This document shows, in pieces, positions 1 to 8,603 of a stretch of DNA of 64,000 nt. The position numbers and the translations under genes were made by a program. The stretch spans positions 1 through 64,000 of the forward strand of contig JAEWOG010000062.1 in assembly GCA_023460975.1 (NCBI GenBank), read 5' to 3'. The first letter of the stretch is position 1. Every line of letters starts with the position of its first letter. The notes beneath the pieces were generated by a model. The model had not been told where the DNA came from and did not search any database. It worked only from the letters and a program-made list of their open reading frames with translations. Source of the DNA: Actinomycetes bacterium. Its GTDB lineage: Bacteria; Actinomycetota; Actinomycetes; Propionibacteriales; Nocardioidaceae.

Positions 1-50
1 GGGGCCCCCGCCGTTGGGGGGGGGGGCCCCCCTCGAGAAAGCCAGAGCGA
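1..50. other. G/C homopolymer edge sequence
   Basis: The first 37 or so bases are runs of G and C, including eleven consecutive G followed by six C, and do not resemble the coding DNA that follows. The stop codon of ino1 lies just inside at 51-53. This looks like a low-quality contig edge or an extreme homopolymer, not a functional element. I see no gene here. Confidence 0.5.
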
Positions 51-1132
51 TCAGACGCCCTTGATGAACGCCTCGAGCTGCGCGCGACCCTCGGTGTCCT
101 CGATCTGGACCGGCGGCGACTTCATGAGGTACGCCGAGGCGGGGATGATCGGGCCACCCACGCCGCGGTCCTTGGCGATCTTCGCCGCGCGGACCGCGTC
201 GATGATGATGCCGGCGGAGTTGGGGGAGTCCCACACCTCGAGCTTGTACTCCAGGTTGAGCGGCACGTCGCCGAACGCGCGACCCTCGAGGCGCACGTAC
301 GCCCACTTGCGGTCGTCGAGCCACGCCACGTAGTCGGACGGGCCGATGTGCACGTTGTCGTCGTGGACCTTGCCGGCCAGCGGGCCGGTCAGGTTGGACG
401 TCACTGCCTGCGTCTTGGAGACCTTCTTGGACTCGAGACGCTCGCGCTCGAGCATGTTCTTGAAGTCCATGTTGCCGCCGACGTTGAGCTGGTACGTGCG
501 GTCCAGGATCACGCCCCGGTCCTCGAACAGCTTGGCATCACGCGGTGGGTGATGGTGGCGCCGACCTGCGACTTGATGTCGTCGCCGACGATCGGGACGC
601 CTGCGTCGGTGAACTTCTTGGCCCACTCGGGGTCCGAGGCGATGAAGACGGGCAGGGCGTTGACGAAGGCCACGCCGGCGTCGATCGCGCACTGGGCGTA
701 GAACTTGTCAGCCTCCTCCGAGCCCACCGGGAGGTAGGACACGAGGACGTCGACCTGGTTGTCCTTGAGGACCTGCACGACGTCGACCGGCTCTGTGGCC
801 GACTCCTCGATCGTCATGCGGTAGTACTTGCCGAGACCGTCCAGCGTCGGGCCGCGCTGCACCTCGACGCCCATGGTCGGGACGTCGGTGATCTTGATGG
901 TGTTGTTCTCGCTGGCGTTGATCGCCTCGGAGAGGTCCTTGCCGACCTTCTTGTCGTCGACGTCGAACGCGGCGACGAACTGCACGTCGGAGACGTGGTA
1001 GTCACCGAACTTGACGTGCATCAGCCCCGGGACGGTGCTGGAGGCATCAGCGTCCTTGTAGTACTCGACTCCCTGGATCAGGGAGGTCGCGCAGTTGCCG
1101 ACTCCCGCGATTGCCACTCGTACCGAACCCAT
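51..1132 (-). CDS. ino1: Myo-inositol-1-phosphate synthase (frameshifted in this sequence)
   Basis: This enzyme converts glucose-6-phosphate to 1L-myo-inositol-1-phosphate using NAD, feeding phosphatidylinositol and mycothiol synthesis. The N-terminus carries the Rossmann motif GVGNCATSL, and the middle has NTIKITD and SYLPVGSEEADKFYAQ; the C-terminus contains LNVGGNMDFKNML, LEYKLEVWDSPNSAG and IIPASAYLMKSPP, all typical of the actinobacterial family. Reading continuity breaks near 535-538: the frame reads through ATITHRVM, and the continuation AKLFEDRG lies one frame over. Restoring a single base there gives 360 residues, the usual family length. The start at 1132 is preceded by AAGGAG at a good distance. 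The break is close to the edge of the sequence, so a sequencing error is more likely than a true pseudogene. The adjacent upstream PadR gene is the usual neighbour. Confidence 0.93.
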
Positions 1133-1167
1133 CGGGCTCTCCTTGTCTGGTCTGTTCTTCGGATCTG

Positions 1168-1746
1168 TCACTGGTCTGCCGTGCCACTGGGGGTGCTCGG
1201 CTGCGCCGACTCCCCCCGCTCCGCCCGGATCAAGTCATTGAGCCACCGGACCTCGCGTTCAACCGACTCCACACCGTGGCGCTGGAGCTCAGCGGCATAT
1301 CGGTTGACCTCCGCCTGAGTGATCTCCAGGTCCTTCTGGACCCGGTCGAGACGTTCTTGGAGGCGGCTGCGGCGCCCTTCGAGCACCCGCAGCCGGATCT
1401 CCATGTCGGTGCGTCCGAAGAACGCGAACCGGATGTCGAAGTCGTCGTCCTCCCAGGCGGCGGGGCCGACCTCCGACATCAGTCTCTGGAATTCTGCGTG
1501 GCCTGCCTCGGTCACCTCGTACACGATGCGCGGACGCTTGTTGAGGGGAGCGTTGGTCGCGGTCTCCGCGATCCAGCCCGCCCGCAGCATCTTCTTCAGA
1601 GCCGGGTAGAGCGAGCCGTACGACAGCACCCGCCGACTCCAACCGAGCATGAGGTTGAGCCGCTTGCGCAGCTCGTAACCGTGCATGGGTCCCTCGTGCA
1701 GCAGTCCAAGGACTGCCAACTCGATGGTCTCTCCACGACGTGCCAC
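1168..1746 (-). CDS. PadR-family transcriptional regulator
   Basis: This 192-residue protein has an N-terminal PadR winged helix (ELAVLGLLHEGPMHGYELRKRL, then SYGSLYPALKKML) and a helical C-terminal dimerisation region with a coiled-coil-like stretch (RLRVLEGRRSRLQERLDRVQ). PadR proteins usually repress and respond to small ligands. It lies immediately upstream of ino1 on the same strand, 35 bases away, as in mycobacteria, so it probably controls ino1 or itself. The GTG start at 1744-1746 is chosen because a TACGAT hexamer lies 7 bases upstream, within a palindrome that could be its own operator. Direct control of ino1 is an inference. Confidence 0.9.
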   Translation of the reverse strand: MARRGETIELAVLGLLHEGPMHGYELRKRLNLMLGWSRRVLSYGSLYPALKKMLRAGWIAETATNAPLNKRPRIVYEVTEAGHAEFQRLMSEVGPAAWEDDDFDIRFAFFGRTDMEIRLRVLEGRRSRLQERLDRVQKDLEITQAEVNRYAAELQRHGVESVEREVRWLNDLIRAERGESAQPSTPSGTADQ

Positions 1747-1749
1747 GCG

Positions 1750-1768
1750 ATCTATCGTAGCGATATAT
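1750..1768 (-). promoter_or_regulatory. Palindromic operator overlapping the padR leaderless promoter
   Basis: The 19 bases form an interrupted palindrome with arms TATCG/CGATA around a 3-base centre and outer AT/AT pairs. On the minus strand it contains TACGAT (1754-1759), a good -10, placed 7 bases before the padR GTG. A dimeric PadR bound here would cover the -10, so autorepression is a reasonable inference. Confidence 0.55.
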
Positions 1769-1862
1769 CCGTTCGACGCTAATCACCGCTCTCGCGTGGC
1801 GTCCGCAGGAGCAACATCGGCACGAACGGGGACATTCCCCGCCACCCCGTACTCTGTCCGGC

Positions 1863-4226
1863 GTGACTTCGAAGCGCCGGGCCGAAGGAAAGGCCGTGAC
1901 CCGCAAGCCGAAGCGCCCCTCTTCGTGGCGTCGGCGGATCGGCATCGCCCTCAAGACCTTCCTCGTCCTCGGGCTGCTCGGGGCCCTCCTGGGCCTGGGG
2001 ACCTTCGTGGTCCTCTACCAGTCCATCGACATCCCGGACCAGAACGAGGCCTTCAAGGCGCAGACGACCTTCGTCTACTACGCCGACGGCGAGTCGCAGC
2101 TGGGGACCTACTACGCGGAGCAGAACCGCGAGTCGATCCCGCTGACCGACATGCCCGCGAGCATCCAGGACGCGGTGGTCGCGGCGGAGAACGAGACCTT
2201 CTGGACCGACAAGGGCATCGACCCGCGCGGCATCCTGCGCGCGCTGGTGTCCAACACGACCGAGGGCACCACCCACGGCGCGTCCACGATCACCCAGCAG
2301 TACGTCAAGATCCTGTACCTCACCAGCGAGCGCAGCTGGGAGCGCAAGATCAAGGAGGCGATCGTCTCCCTCAAGCTGCAGCGCCAGATGACCAAGAAGC
2401 AGGTGCTCGAGGGCTACCTCAACACCATCTACTTCGGTCGCGGTGCCTATGGCATCCAGGCCGCGGCGCACGCGTACTTCGACAAGGACGCCACCGAACT
2501 GACGCTGCGTGAGTCGGCGGCTCTGGCGGCGATCCTCAACAACCCCTCGCAGTTCGATCCCCGCAACGGCAAGGAGGCCAAGGAGGACCTCCGCGGCCGC
2601 TACGAGTACGTCCTCAACCAGATGGCGGAGCTCGGCTTCATCGACGCCACGGAGCAGGCCAAGGCCAAGAAGCGCCTCCCGAAGTTCCCCAAGATCGCCG
2701 CCCAGAGCCAGTACGGCGGGCAGCGCGGTCACATGCTCTCCCTGGTCAAGGAGGAGCTCATCAAGAAGGGGATCGCCACCGAGGAGGAGATCGACGGCGG
2801 CGGCCTGCGCATCACCACGACCTTCACGAAGAAGGCGATGGCCGCGGCCGAGCAGGGCGTCAAGGCGATGCGCCCCACCAAGCAGTCCGACAAAGACCTG
2901 CACATCGCCTCCGCGTCGGTCGAGCCGGGCACCGGCGCCGTACGCGGGTTCTACGGCGGTCAGGACTACCTCGACTCGCAGATCAACTGGGCTCGCGCGG
3001 GCGGCATGGCCGGCTCGACGCTGAAGCCTTTCGCTGTCGCCACCGGGCTGCAGGAGGGCTTCGCCCTCAAGGACACCTTCGACGGCAACTCGCCGTACAC
3101 GATCGAAGGCACCGACATCGAGGTGGGCAACCAGGGCAACGCGTCGTACGGCTCGGTCTCCCTGACCCGCGCCACGCAGTCCTCGATCAACACCGCCTTC
3201 ATCGACCTGACGATGGCGATGGAGGACGGTCCCGAGAAGATCATCAAGACGATGAACGCGGCCGGGATTCCGCCCAAGGACGGTTCCAAGAAGGGGTACG
3301 GCATCCCCTCGGCAACGCCTGGCCTGGAGCCGTACGCGACCGTGTCGCTGGGCTCGGCCACCGTCAGCCCGATCAACATGGCCAACGCCTATGCGACGCT
3401 CGCCAACTCGGGTGAGCGCGCGGACGTGCACGTCGTCGAGAAGGTCGTGAACTCCGCCGGCGAGGTCATCTACGACCACGACGACAAGACCGAGCAGACC
3501 ATCGACCCCGATGTCGCCGCCGACACCATCTACGCGATGGAGCAGGTCATGACGTCCGCGGGCACCGGCTACCGGACCGCGAGCCTGGGTCGTGAGGCCA
3601 TCGGCAAGACCGGCACCGCGACCAACGGGCGCGACATGGTGTCCTCGTCGTGGTTCGCCGGCGCGACGCCGCAACTGGCGACCGCCGTGATGATGGTGCG
3701 CGGCGAAGGCATCGGCGACCTCGACGAGATCACCGACGACGGCGGCTACTGGGTCGGCGACTCCTTCGCGGGCGGTTACTACCCGGCGATGATGTGGACC
3801 GACATCATGACGCGGGCCTTGGAGGGCACCGAGGAGGAGGAGTTCCCCGAGCCCGTCTTCCTCGACGGCGAGGCGCCGAGCTCGGGCCACGAGTACACGC
3901 CCCCGCCGCCGCGGCCGACCAAGACCGACAAGGGGCCGACGCTCGGCACGCCGGAGCCGTCGGAGACCCCGACGGAGACGCCGACGCCCACCCAGACGCC
4001 GACGCCGACGGAGACGCCGACGCCCACGGAGACGCCGACCCCGACCGAGACGCCGACCCCGACGCCGACGGAGACCCTCCCGCCGCCTCCGACCCAGACG
4101 CCGACCCCGACGCCGTCCATCACGCCGGGGCGCACCGAGCGAGACACCGCCGATGCGTCGGCCCCGAGTGCGCCGACCTGGCGCAGCGGGGCAGCGCCGT
4201 GGTGGTTGCTCCTCCCGACGGCCTGA
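1863..4226 (+). CDS. ponA: Class A penicillin-binding protein (transglycosylase/transpeptidase)
   Basis: This bifunctional enzyme polymerises lipid II and cross-links peptidoglycan outside the membrane. The 787 residues comprise a basic cytosolic N-terminus, one membrane anchor at about 27-52, a GT51 domain with catalytic Glu109 in AAENETFW and GASTITQQYVK at 139-149, and a transpeptidase domain with STLK at 385-388, SSIN at 440-443 and KTGT at 582-585. The C-terminus, from about 665, is a low-complexity Pro/Thr/Glu tract of repeated TPTETP units, likely an extended wall-spanning tail; no PASTA domain is seen. It is divergent from padR and followed by a GT87-like gene, matching the mycobacterial ponA1 neighbourhood. 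The start is GTG at 1863. Confidence 0.95.
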   Translation: MTSKRRAEGKAVTRKPKRPSSWRRRIGIALKTFLVLGLLGALLGLGTFVVLYQSIDIPDQNEAFKAQTTFVYYADGESQLGTYYAEQNRESIPLTDMPASIQDAVVAAENETFWTDKGIDPRGILRALVSNTTEGTTHGASTITQQYVKILYLTSERSWERKIKEAIVSLKLQRQMTKKQVLEGYLNTIYFGRGAYGIQAAAHAYFDKDATELTLRESAALAAILNNPSQFDPRNGKEAKEDLRGRYEYVLNQMAELGFIDATEQAKAKKRLPKFPKIAAQSQYGGQRGHMLSLVKEELIKKGIATEEEIDGGGLRITTTFTKKAMAAAEQGVKAMRPTKQSDKDLHIASASVEPGTGAVRGFYGGQDYLDSQINWARAGGMAGSTLKPFAVATGLQEGFALKDTFDGNSPYTIEGTDIEVGNQGNASYGSVSLTRATQSSINTAFIDLTMAMEDGPEKIIKTMNAAGIPPKDGSKKGYGIPSATPGLEPYATVSLGSATVSPINMANAYATLANSGERADVHVVEKVVNSAGEVIYDHDDKTEQTIDPDVAADTIYAMEQVMTSAGTGYRTASLGREAIGKTGTATNGRDMVSSSWFAGATPQLATAVMMVRGEGIGDLDEITDDGGYWVGDSFAGGYYPAMMWTDIMTRALEGTEEEEFPEPVFLDGEAPSSGHEYTPPPPRPTKTDKGPTLGTPEPSETPTETPTPTQTPTPTETPTPTETPTPTETPTPTPTETLPPPPTQTPTPTPSITPGRTERDTADASAPSAPTWRSGAAPWWLLLPTA

Positions 4227-5584
4227 GCGGTTCCGGTCCCGTGACGCCGCAGGTGCGCGCCGCCGCAGACGTGGCACCGTCGAACGAGGACCCGGCCGTG
4301 GCTGCGCTCAGCGAAGGGCTGGGCGGCCCGTGGGGCGCCCACGCACGAGCGCGGCGCTGGTGGACTCCCGTACGAGTGCTGCTCACGCTGAGCGGCGTGG
4401 CCTGGGTCCTCGGCATGCTCCTCAAGACGCCGTGCGCGGCCGACGCGTGGCAGCGTCCGGGGGCCGACTTCGGGCGCGGCTGCTGGAACGACTGGGGGTG
4501 GGCCGGGCTGGGTCAGCCGGGCGGCGCCACCACGGCTGATCTGCCGCCGGTGCCGGGTCTGGTCGCCGCGCTGGGTCGCCTCAGCTCGCGCGGAGTCGAT
4601 GCTTCCGCCGACCGCGTGCTCGTGGCGGCCGCCCTGACGGCTGTGCTGGTCGCGATCGGCATGGCGCTGGCCACCGTCCTGTTGACCCGCACCACCGCGG
4701 GCCGTCCGTGGGACGCCGCCGTCCTTGCCCTGGCCCCGATGGCGGTGCTGACGTGGGTCACGTCCTGGCACGTGCTCGCGGCCATCGCCCTGGCCGTGGC
4801 GCTGTGGGCCTGGGCTCGGGGCCGGGCGATCACGGCCGGCGTGGCCACGGGGCTGGCCGCCGCGATCGTACTGAGCTCCGCGGCGCTGCTGATCGCGATG
4901 GTCGTCGTGGCCCGGCGCGGCGGTCGGGTCCAGCGGCGCGTGACGCTCGACGCGTGCGCCGCGGCCACCTTCACGTGGCTCGCATTCGCGGTGCCGCCCT
5001 TCATCATCTCCGGGGCCGTACGGGACACGTGGTGGCTGCGGCCGATCGACTCAGGCTCGCTGTGGCTGGTGGCCTCGCAGGCGAGCGACACCGAGATCGC
5101 GACCCGCACCGTGGTGCTGGTCGGCGGGGCCGTGTGGCTGGCGTGGACCGCGGTCGTGGTCAGGATCGCGCTGCGGTCGAAGGCGGCCCCGTCGGTGGCT
5201 CAGGTGGCACGGGTGGCGCTGCCGCTGGTGGCCGGGGCGCTGCTGGTCTCCTCCGAGTTGCCGCCGGGCGCCGGCCTCGTGCTGCTGCCGCTCGCGGCAG
5301 TGGCCGTGCCGCGCTGGGGCGTGATCGCCGTGTGGCAGGCCTGCGAGGTCGTCCACTTGGTCGTGACGGGCTTCTACTACGCCGGCTGGATGGCACCCGC
5401 CGACGGCGGTGACGTCAAGGTGCTGTGGTTCGTCATCGTCCTGCGCGCCGCCGGCCTGGTCTGGCTGGCCGCGCACGCCGTGTGGCGGATCCGGTCAGGA
5501 GACCTCGACCCGGTCGAAGTGGGTGGCGGTGTAGCGGACCCGGACATCGATCTGCTCGCCGACCGCGGGCACCCGGGCGCCTGA
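4199..5584 (+). CDS. Polytopic membrane protein, GT87/DUF2029-like glycosyltransferase candidate
   Basis: The protein of about 461 residues has roughly nine or ten hydrophobic segments (for example VLLTLSGVAWVLGMLL, LTAVLVAIGMALATVLL and WHVLAAIALAVALWAW). Position directly after ponA matches mycobacterial Rv0051, a GT87-type membrane protein thought to use polyprenyl-phosphate sugars; the assignment rests on topology and context, since no diagnostic catalytic motif was identified. The start is uncertain: GTG codons at 4199, 4202 and 4241 are all possible, and the first two overlap the end of ponA, suggesting coupling. The 3' end overlaps the convergent next gene by 90 bases. Confidence 0.65.
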   Translation: MVVAPPDGLSGSGPVTPQVRAAADVAPSNEDPAVAALSEGLGGPWGAHARARRWWTPVRVLLTLSGVAWVLGMLLKTPCAADAWQRPGADFGRGCWNDWGWAGLGQPGGATTADLPPVPGLVAALGRLSSRGVDASADRVLVAAALTAVLVAIGMALATVLLTRTTAGRPWDAAVLALAPMAVLTWVTSWHVLAAIALAVALWAWARGRAITAGVATGLAAAIVLSSAALLIAMVVVARRGGRVQRRVTLDACAAATFTWLAFAVPPFIISGAVRDTWWLRPIDSGSLWLVASQASDTEIATRTVVLVGGAVWLAWTAVVVRIALRSKAAPSVAQVARVALPLVAGALLVSSELPPGAGLVLLPLAAVAVPRWGVIAVWQACEVVHLVVTGFYYAGWMAPADGGDVKVLWFVIVLRAAGLVWLAAHAVWRIRSGDLDPVEVGGGVADPDIDLLADRGHPGA

Positions 5585-6577
5585 GGGCACGAACAGCATC
5601 GAAGCCTGCATGTGGGGCGGTTCGGCGAACAGGCGCTGCTTGCCGTCGACGCTGAACGGCGAGCGGACGAGGCCGACCGCGTCCATGCCGCCGCGTGCGA
5701 GCGTGGCTGCGCGCGCCTTGAGTGACTGTTCGCCGCTCGGCGCCTCCAGCCCCAGGCCGTGTGCGGTCCCGCCGGAGACCACGACGAGGTGGCCGTGGCG
5801 GGGAGCCGTACGCCCGCGGTAGCCGAAGGCCTCGCCCCGCTCGACCTCGTGCACGTCGAGCACGGTGGCGCTCACGCGCAGCGCGCCGCGGTCACCGAGC
5901 CACAGGGAGGTGCCGATGCGGGGCCGGAAGGTGAAGTCCGGGTAGGTCGACGCCAGGGCCGCCAACTCGCCGGAGGTGAGGTGACTGACGAACACGGTGC
6001 GGGTGGTGAGGCCGGCGGCGACCACGTCGTTGACGAGGCGCGACACCTCCGCCAGGTGCGAGGTGACGTTGAGCGGCAGGTGCACGGCGACGCCCGCGAG
6101 GCCGTGGGGGGACCACTCGCGCAGCGCGGCAGCTGCGTCGGTGAGGGCCCGCCGGGTCATGCCGTGGCGGCGCATCGAGGTGAGCTGCTCGAGCACGAAG
6201 CGGGCCTTCGGGTCCTCGTCGAGCAGGCCGACGAGGTCCTCGGGGCGCGAGACCGTGTGGATGAGGCGACGCCGAGTGGCCGGGTCGAGGTCGGCGCCGT
6301 GGGCGAAGTCGCGCCACGGCGTCAGCACGAGCACGTCGGCGCGGCAGCGCGCCGCGATCTGGTCCACCTCGTCGTAGGTGCCCACGGCCACGAGATCGAC
6401 GGAGGTGCCCGTCTCGGCGGCGTGGTCGTCGAGCCACTGGGCGCGGCGGGCCAGGCGCGAGAGGCCGAAGCCGTACCCGTTGCCCTTGGCCACGGGGACG
6501 ATGCCTGGCGTGGTGCGCGCCGTCTCCAGGAGATGGGCGCGCCAGCGAGGCCCGTCGACGTGCAGGACGACGCTCAT
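5495..6577 (-). CDS. Alanine racemase N-domain (PLP barrel) family protein
   Basis: This 360-residue protein resembles fold-type III PLP enzymes. The motif VPVAKGNGYGFG near residues 27-38 matches the PLP-lysine loop of alanine racemases (VVKANAYGHG), with Lys31 as probable Schiff-base residue. The rest diverges from classical Alr, so substrate and racemase activity are not certain. It begins 25 bases after the FemX-type gene on the same strand with a GGAGGGG ribosome site, so the two are probably co-transcribed and may serve peptidoglycan bridge chemistry. A dedicated alr elsewhere in the genome would argue for a specialised role. Confidence 0.75.
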   Translation of the reverse strand: MSVVLHVDGPRWRAHLLETARTTPGIVPVAKGNGYGFGLSRLARRAQWLDDHAAETGTSVDLVAVGTYDEVDQIAARCRADVLVLTPWRDFAHGADLDPATRRRLIHTVSRPEDLVGLLDEDPKARFVLEQLTSMRRHGMTRRALTDAAAALREWSPHGLAGVAVHLPLNVTSHLAEVSRLVNDVVAAGLTTRTVFVSHLTSGELAALASTYPDFTFRPRIGTSLWLGDRGALRVSATVLDVHEVERGEAFGYRGRTAPRHGHLVVVSGGTAHGLGLEAPSGEQSLKARAATLARGGMDAVGLVRSPFSVDGKQRLFAEPPHMQASMLFVPSGARVPAVGEQIDVRVRYTATHFDRVEVS

Positions 6578-6602
6578 CGCGACCCCTCCGCTGGGGCGCG
6601 CA

Positions 6603-7751
6603 TCAGCCGCGCCGCTTCATGTACTGGGTGAACCCGGCATAGAGGAGCCGGTTGAGGGGCAGGTCCCACTCGCCGACGTACTCGAGTGCCTCGCCGCCCG
6701 TGCCGACCTTGAACTGGATGAGGCCCACGTGGGGGTCGTCTGCATCCAGCGTCTCGGTGATCCCGCGCAGGTCATAGACGTGCGCGCCCGCGGCCAACGC
6801 GTGCTGGATCATCGCCCACTGGACGGCGTTGGAGCCGCGCACCTCCCGCTTGTGCGTCGACGAGGCGCCGTAGGAGTACCAGCTGTGGGTGCCGACGCGT
6901 ACGGCGATCGTCGCCGCCACCAGGTCACCCTCGTGCTCGGCGAGCCACAGCTGGATCCGGTCGTCGTCCTCCGCGCCGAGCGCAGCGAACATGGTGGTGA
7001 AGTAGCCCAGCGGGCGCGGCGTGAAGTGGTCGCGCTCGGCGGTGTGGACGTACAGCGCGTGGAAGGCGGGCAGGTCCTCGGGAGTGCCGCGCCGCACGGT
7101 GACACCCGACTTGTCGGCCTTCTTGATGTTGCGTCGCCACAGCTGGTTCATGCCGCGCAGCACGTCGTCGGGAGTGCGGGGCGTGCCGTCGGCCTCGACG
7201 AGTGGGATGACGAAGTTGTGCTGCGGCTGGCCGGCCGCGAAGCCGCCCGCCACGGCCTGGGGACGCCACCCGAGCTCGTGCAGTTGGGCGAGGACCTGAG
7301 CGCCCTGCTGGGTGCGCTCGGCCGGCACGAGGTCGCCGAGCCGGTGCACGTCGGGGTCGGCGATGCCGGCCTTGATCTGCGCCGACGTCCAGCGCCGGGT
7401 CACCACCGGGGGACCCATACGTACGCCGAACGCACCCTGGCCACGCAGGTGGGCCACCATCGGTGCCAGCCACGCGTCGAGGTCGTCGCTGGCCCAGTCG
7501 ATCACCGGCCCCTCGGGGAGGTAGGCGAGGTAGCGCTTGAGCTTGGGGACCTGGCGGTAGAGCACCAGGGCGCCGCCGACCTGCCGGCCGTCGCGCTCCC
7601 ACCCGATGCACTCGGAGCGCCACTCGCTCTTGACCTGGGCCCACGCGGGGGTCTGCAGGAAGGACGCGGACGACTGTGAGGCGATGAAGGCCAAGTGCTC
7701 GGCGGGGGTCACCGCGCGAACGGAGAGGCCGGACGAGTGGGGGGAAGACAC
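6603..7751 (-). CDS. FemAB/FemX-type peptidoglycan bridge aminoacyltransferase
   Basis: This 382-residue protein shows the duplicated GNAT fold of the Fem family: SFLQTPAWAQVKSEW at the N-terminus, LPEGPVIDWAS, then SYGASSTHKREVRGSNAVQW and GTGGEALEYVGEWDLPLN at the C-terminus. Fem enzymes add an amino acid from aminoacyl-tRNA to lipid II. If the organism has LL-DAP-Gly peptidoglycan as Nocardioides does, glycine addition is the likely reaction (inference). The start is GTG at 7751, because TAGCCT lies exactly 7 bases upstream; an in-frame TTG at 7784 is less likely. It probably forms an operon with the downstream PLP-barrel gene. Confidence 0.85.
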   Translation of the reverse strand: MSSPHSSGLSVRAVTPAEHLAFIASQSSASFLQTPAWAQVKSEWRSECIGWERDGRQVGGALVLYRQVPKLKRYLAYLPEGPVIDWASDDLDAWLAPMVAHLRGQGAFGVRMGPPVVTRRWTSAQIKAGIADPDVHRLGDLVPAERTQQGAQVLAQLHELGWRPQAVAGGFAAGQPQHNFVIPLVEADGTPRTPDDVLRGMNQLWRRNIKKADKSGVTVRRGTPEDLPAFHALYVHTAERDHFTPRPLGYFTTMFAALGAEDDDRIQLWLAEHEGDLVAATIAVRVGTHSWYSYGASSTHKREVRGSNAVQWAMIQHALAAGAHVYDLRGITETLDADDPHVGLIQFKVGTGGEALEYVGEWDLPLNRLLYAGFTQYMKRRG

Positions 7752-7758
7752 GGCGTCG

Positions 7759-7764
7759 AGGCTA
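7759..7764 (-). promoter_or_regulatory. Leaderless -10 element of the FemX-type gene
   Basis: TAGCCT on the minus strand is followed by 7 bases and the GTG start, the spacing expected when transcription begins at the start codon. Confidence 0.5.
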
Positions 7765-7790
7765 CCTTGCGGACTCGGAGCCAAGCCTGC

Positions 7791-8603
7791 TCAGAGGTGC
7801 TCGCGCAGCCAGGCGATGTCGGCGACGTGCTCGGCGGCCCCACCCGGGGTCTCGCAGACCACCGGGGCTCCCGCCGAACGCACCACGGAGACGAACTCGC
7901 CGACGGGCAGCTGGCCGGAGCCGAAGTTGGCGTGCCGGTCGGCGCCGGAGTCGAACCCGTCACGCGAGTCGTTGGCGTGCACGAGGTCGATGCGTCCGGT
8001 GATCGCCTTGATGCGGTCCACGGCGTCGCCGAGGTGGATGCCGCCCGCCCAGGCGTGGCAGGTGTCGAGGCAGAAGCCGACCTGGTCGGACCCCTCGGCG
8101 GCGCTGACCGCGTCCCACACCGCCGCGATCCGGTCGAGCTGGCGCGCCATCGCGTTGTCGCCCCCGGCCGTGTTCTCGATGAGCAGCGGCACCTTGATGT
8201 CGGTCGCCTCGATCGCCTTGCGCCAGTTGTCGAAGCCCTTGGCCAGGACTGCCGGGTCGCCCTGCTTGTTGTCGACGTGGCCTCCGTGCACGACCAGGCC
8301 CTTGGCGCCGATCTGCGCGGCCACGTCCATGTGCTGCTGCAGGAGCTTGCGGCTGGGGATGCGGATCCGGTTGTTGGTGGTGGCGACGTTGACGATGTAG
8401 GGGGCGTGCACGTAGAGGTCGACTTCAGCGGCCTCGGCCGCGGCGCGCAGTGCGTCGGCGCCGCCCTCGTAGGCCACCACGGGGCCCTTGTAGCTCTGCG
8501 GGTCGCCGAGGAACATCTGCACCACCCTCGTGCCGCGCGCTGCCGCCTCGGCGACCGGGTCGGTCTGGTCGACGTGGGCACCGATGGCGAGCTGCGTGGT
8601 CAT
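7791..8603 (-). CDS. nfo: Deoxyribonuclease IV (AP endonuclease)
   Basis: Endonuclease IV cleaves 5' of abasic sites in base excision repair, using three Zn ions in a TIM barrel. The 270 residues contain the family signatures VHAPYIVN, LVVHGGH, LLIENTAGG, CLDTCHAWAGG, VHANDSRDGFDSGADRH and a terminal CETPGG, giving most of the His/Asp/Glu metal ligands. The ATG at 8603 overlaps the kinase stop codon (ATGA), so translation may be coupled, but TAGGGT 7 bases upstream suggests an additional leaderless promoter inside the end of the kinase gene. Confidence 0.92.
   Translation of the reverse strand: MTTQLAIGAHVDQTDPVAEAAARGTRVVQMFLGDPQSYKGPVVAYEGGADALRAAAEAAEVDLYVHAPYIVNVATTNNRIRIPSRKLLQQHMDVAAQIGAKGLVVHGGHVDNKQGDPAVLAKGFDNWRKAIEATDIKVPLLIENTAGGDNAMARQLDRIAAVWDAVSAAEGSDQVGFCLDTCHAWAGGIHLGDAVDRIKAITGRIDLVHANDSRDGFDSGADRHANFGSGQLPVGEFVSVVRSAGAPVVCETPGGAAEHVADIAWLREHL

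Noticed and set aside
1779..4277. Long open frame opposite ponA
   Set aside because: Arg/Gly-rich composition without motifs; ponA on the other strand has all class A PBP motifs.
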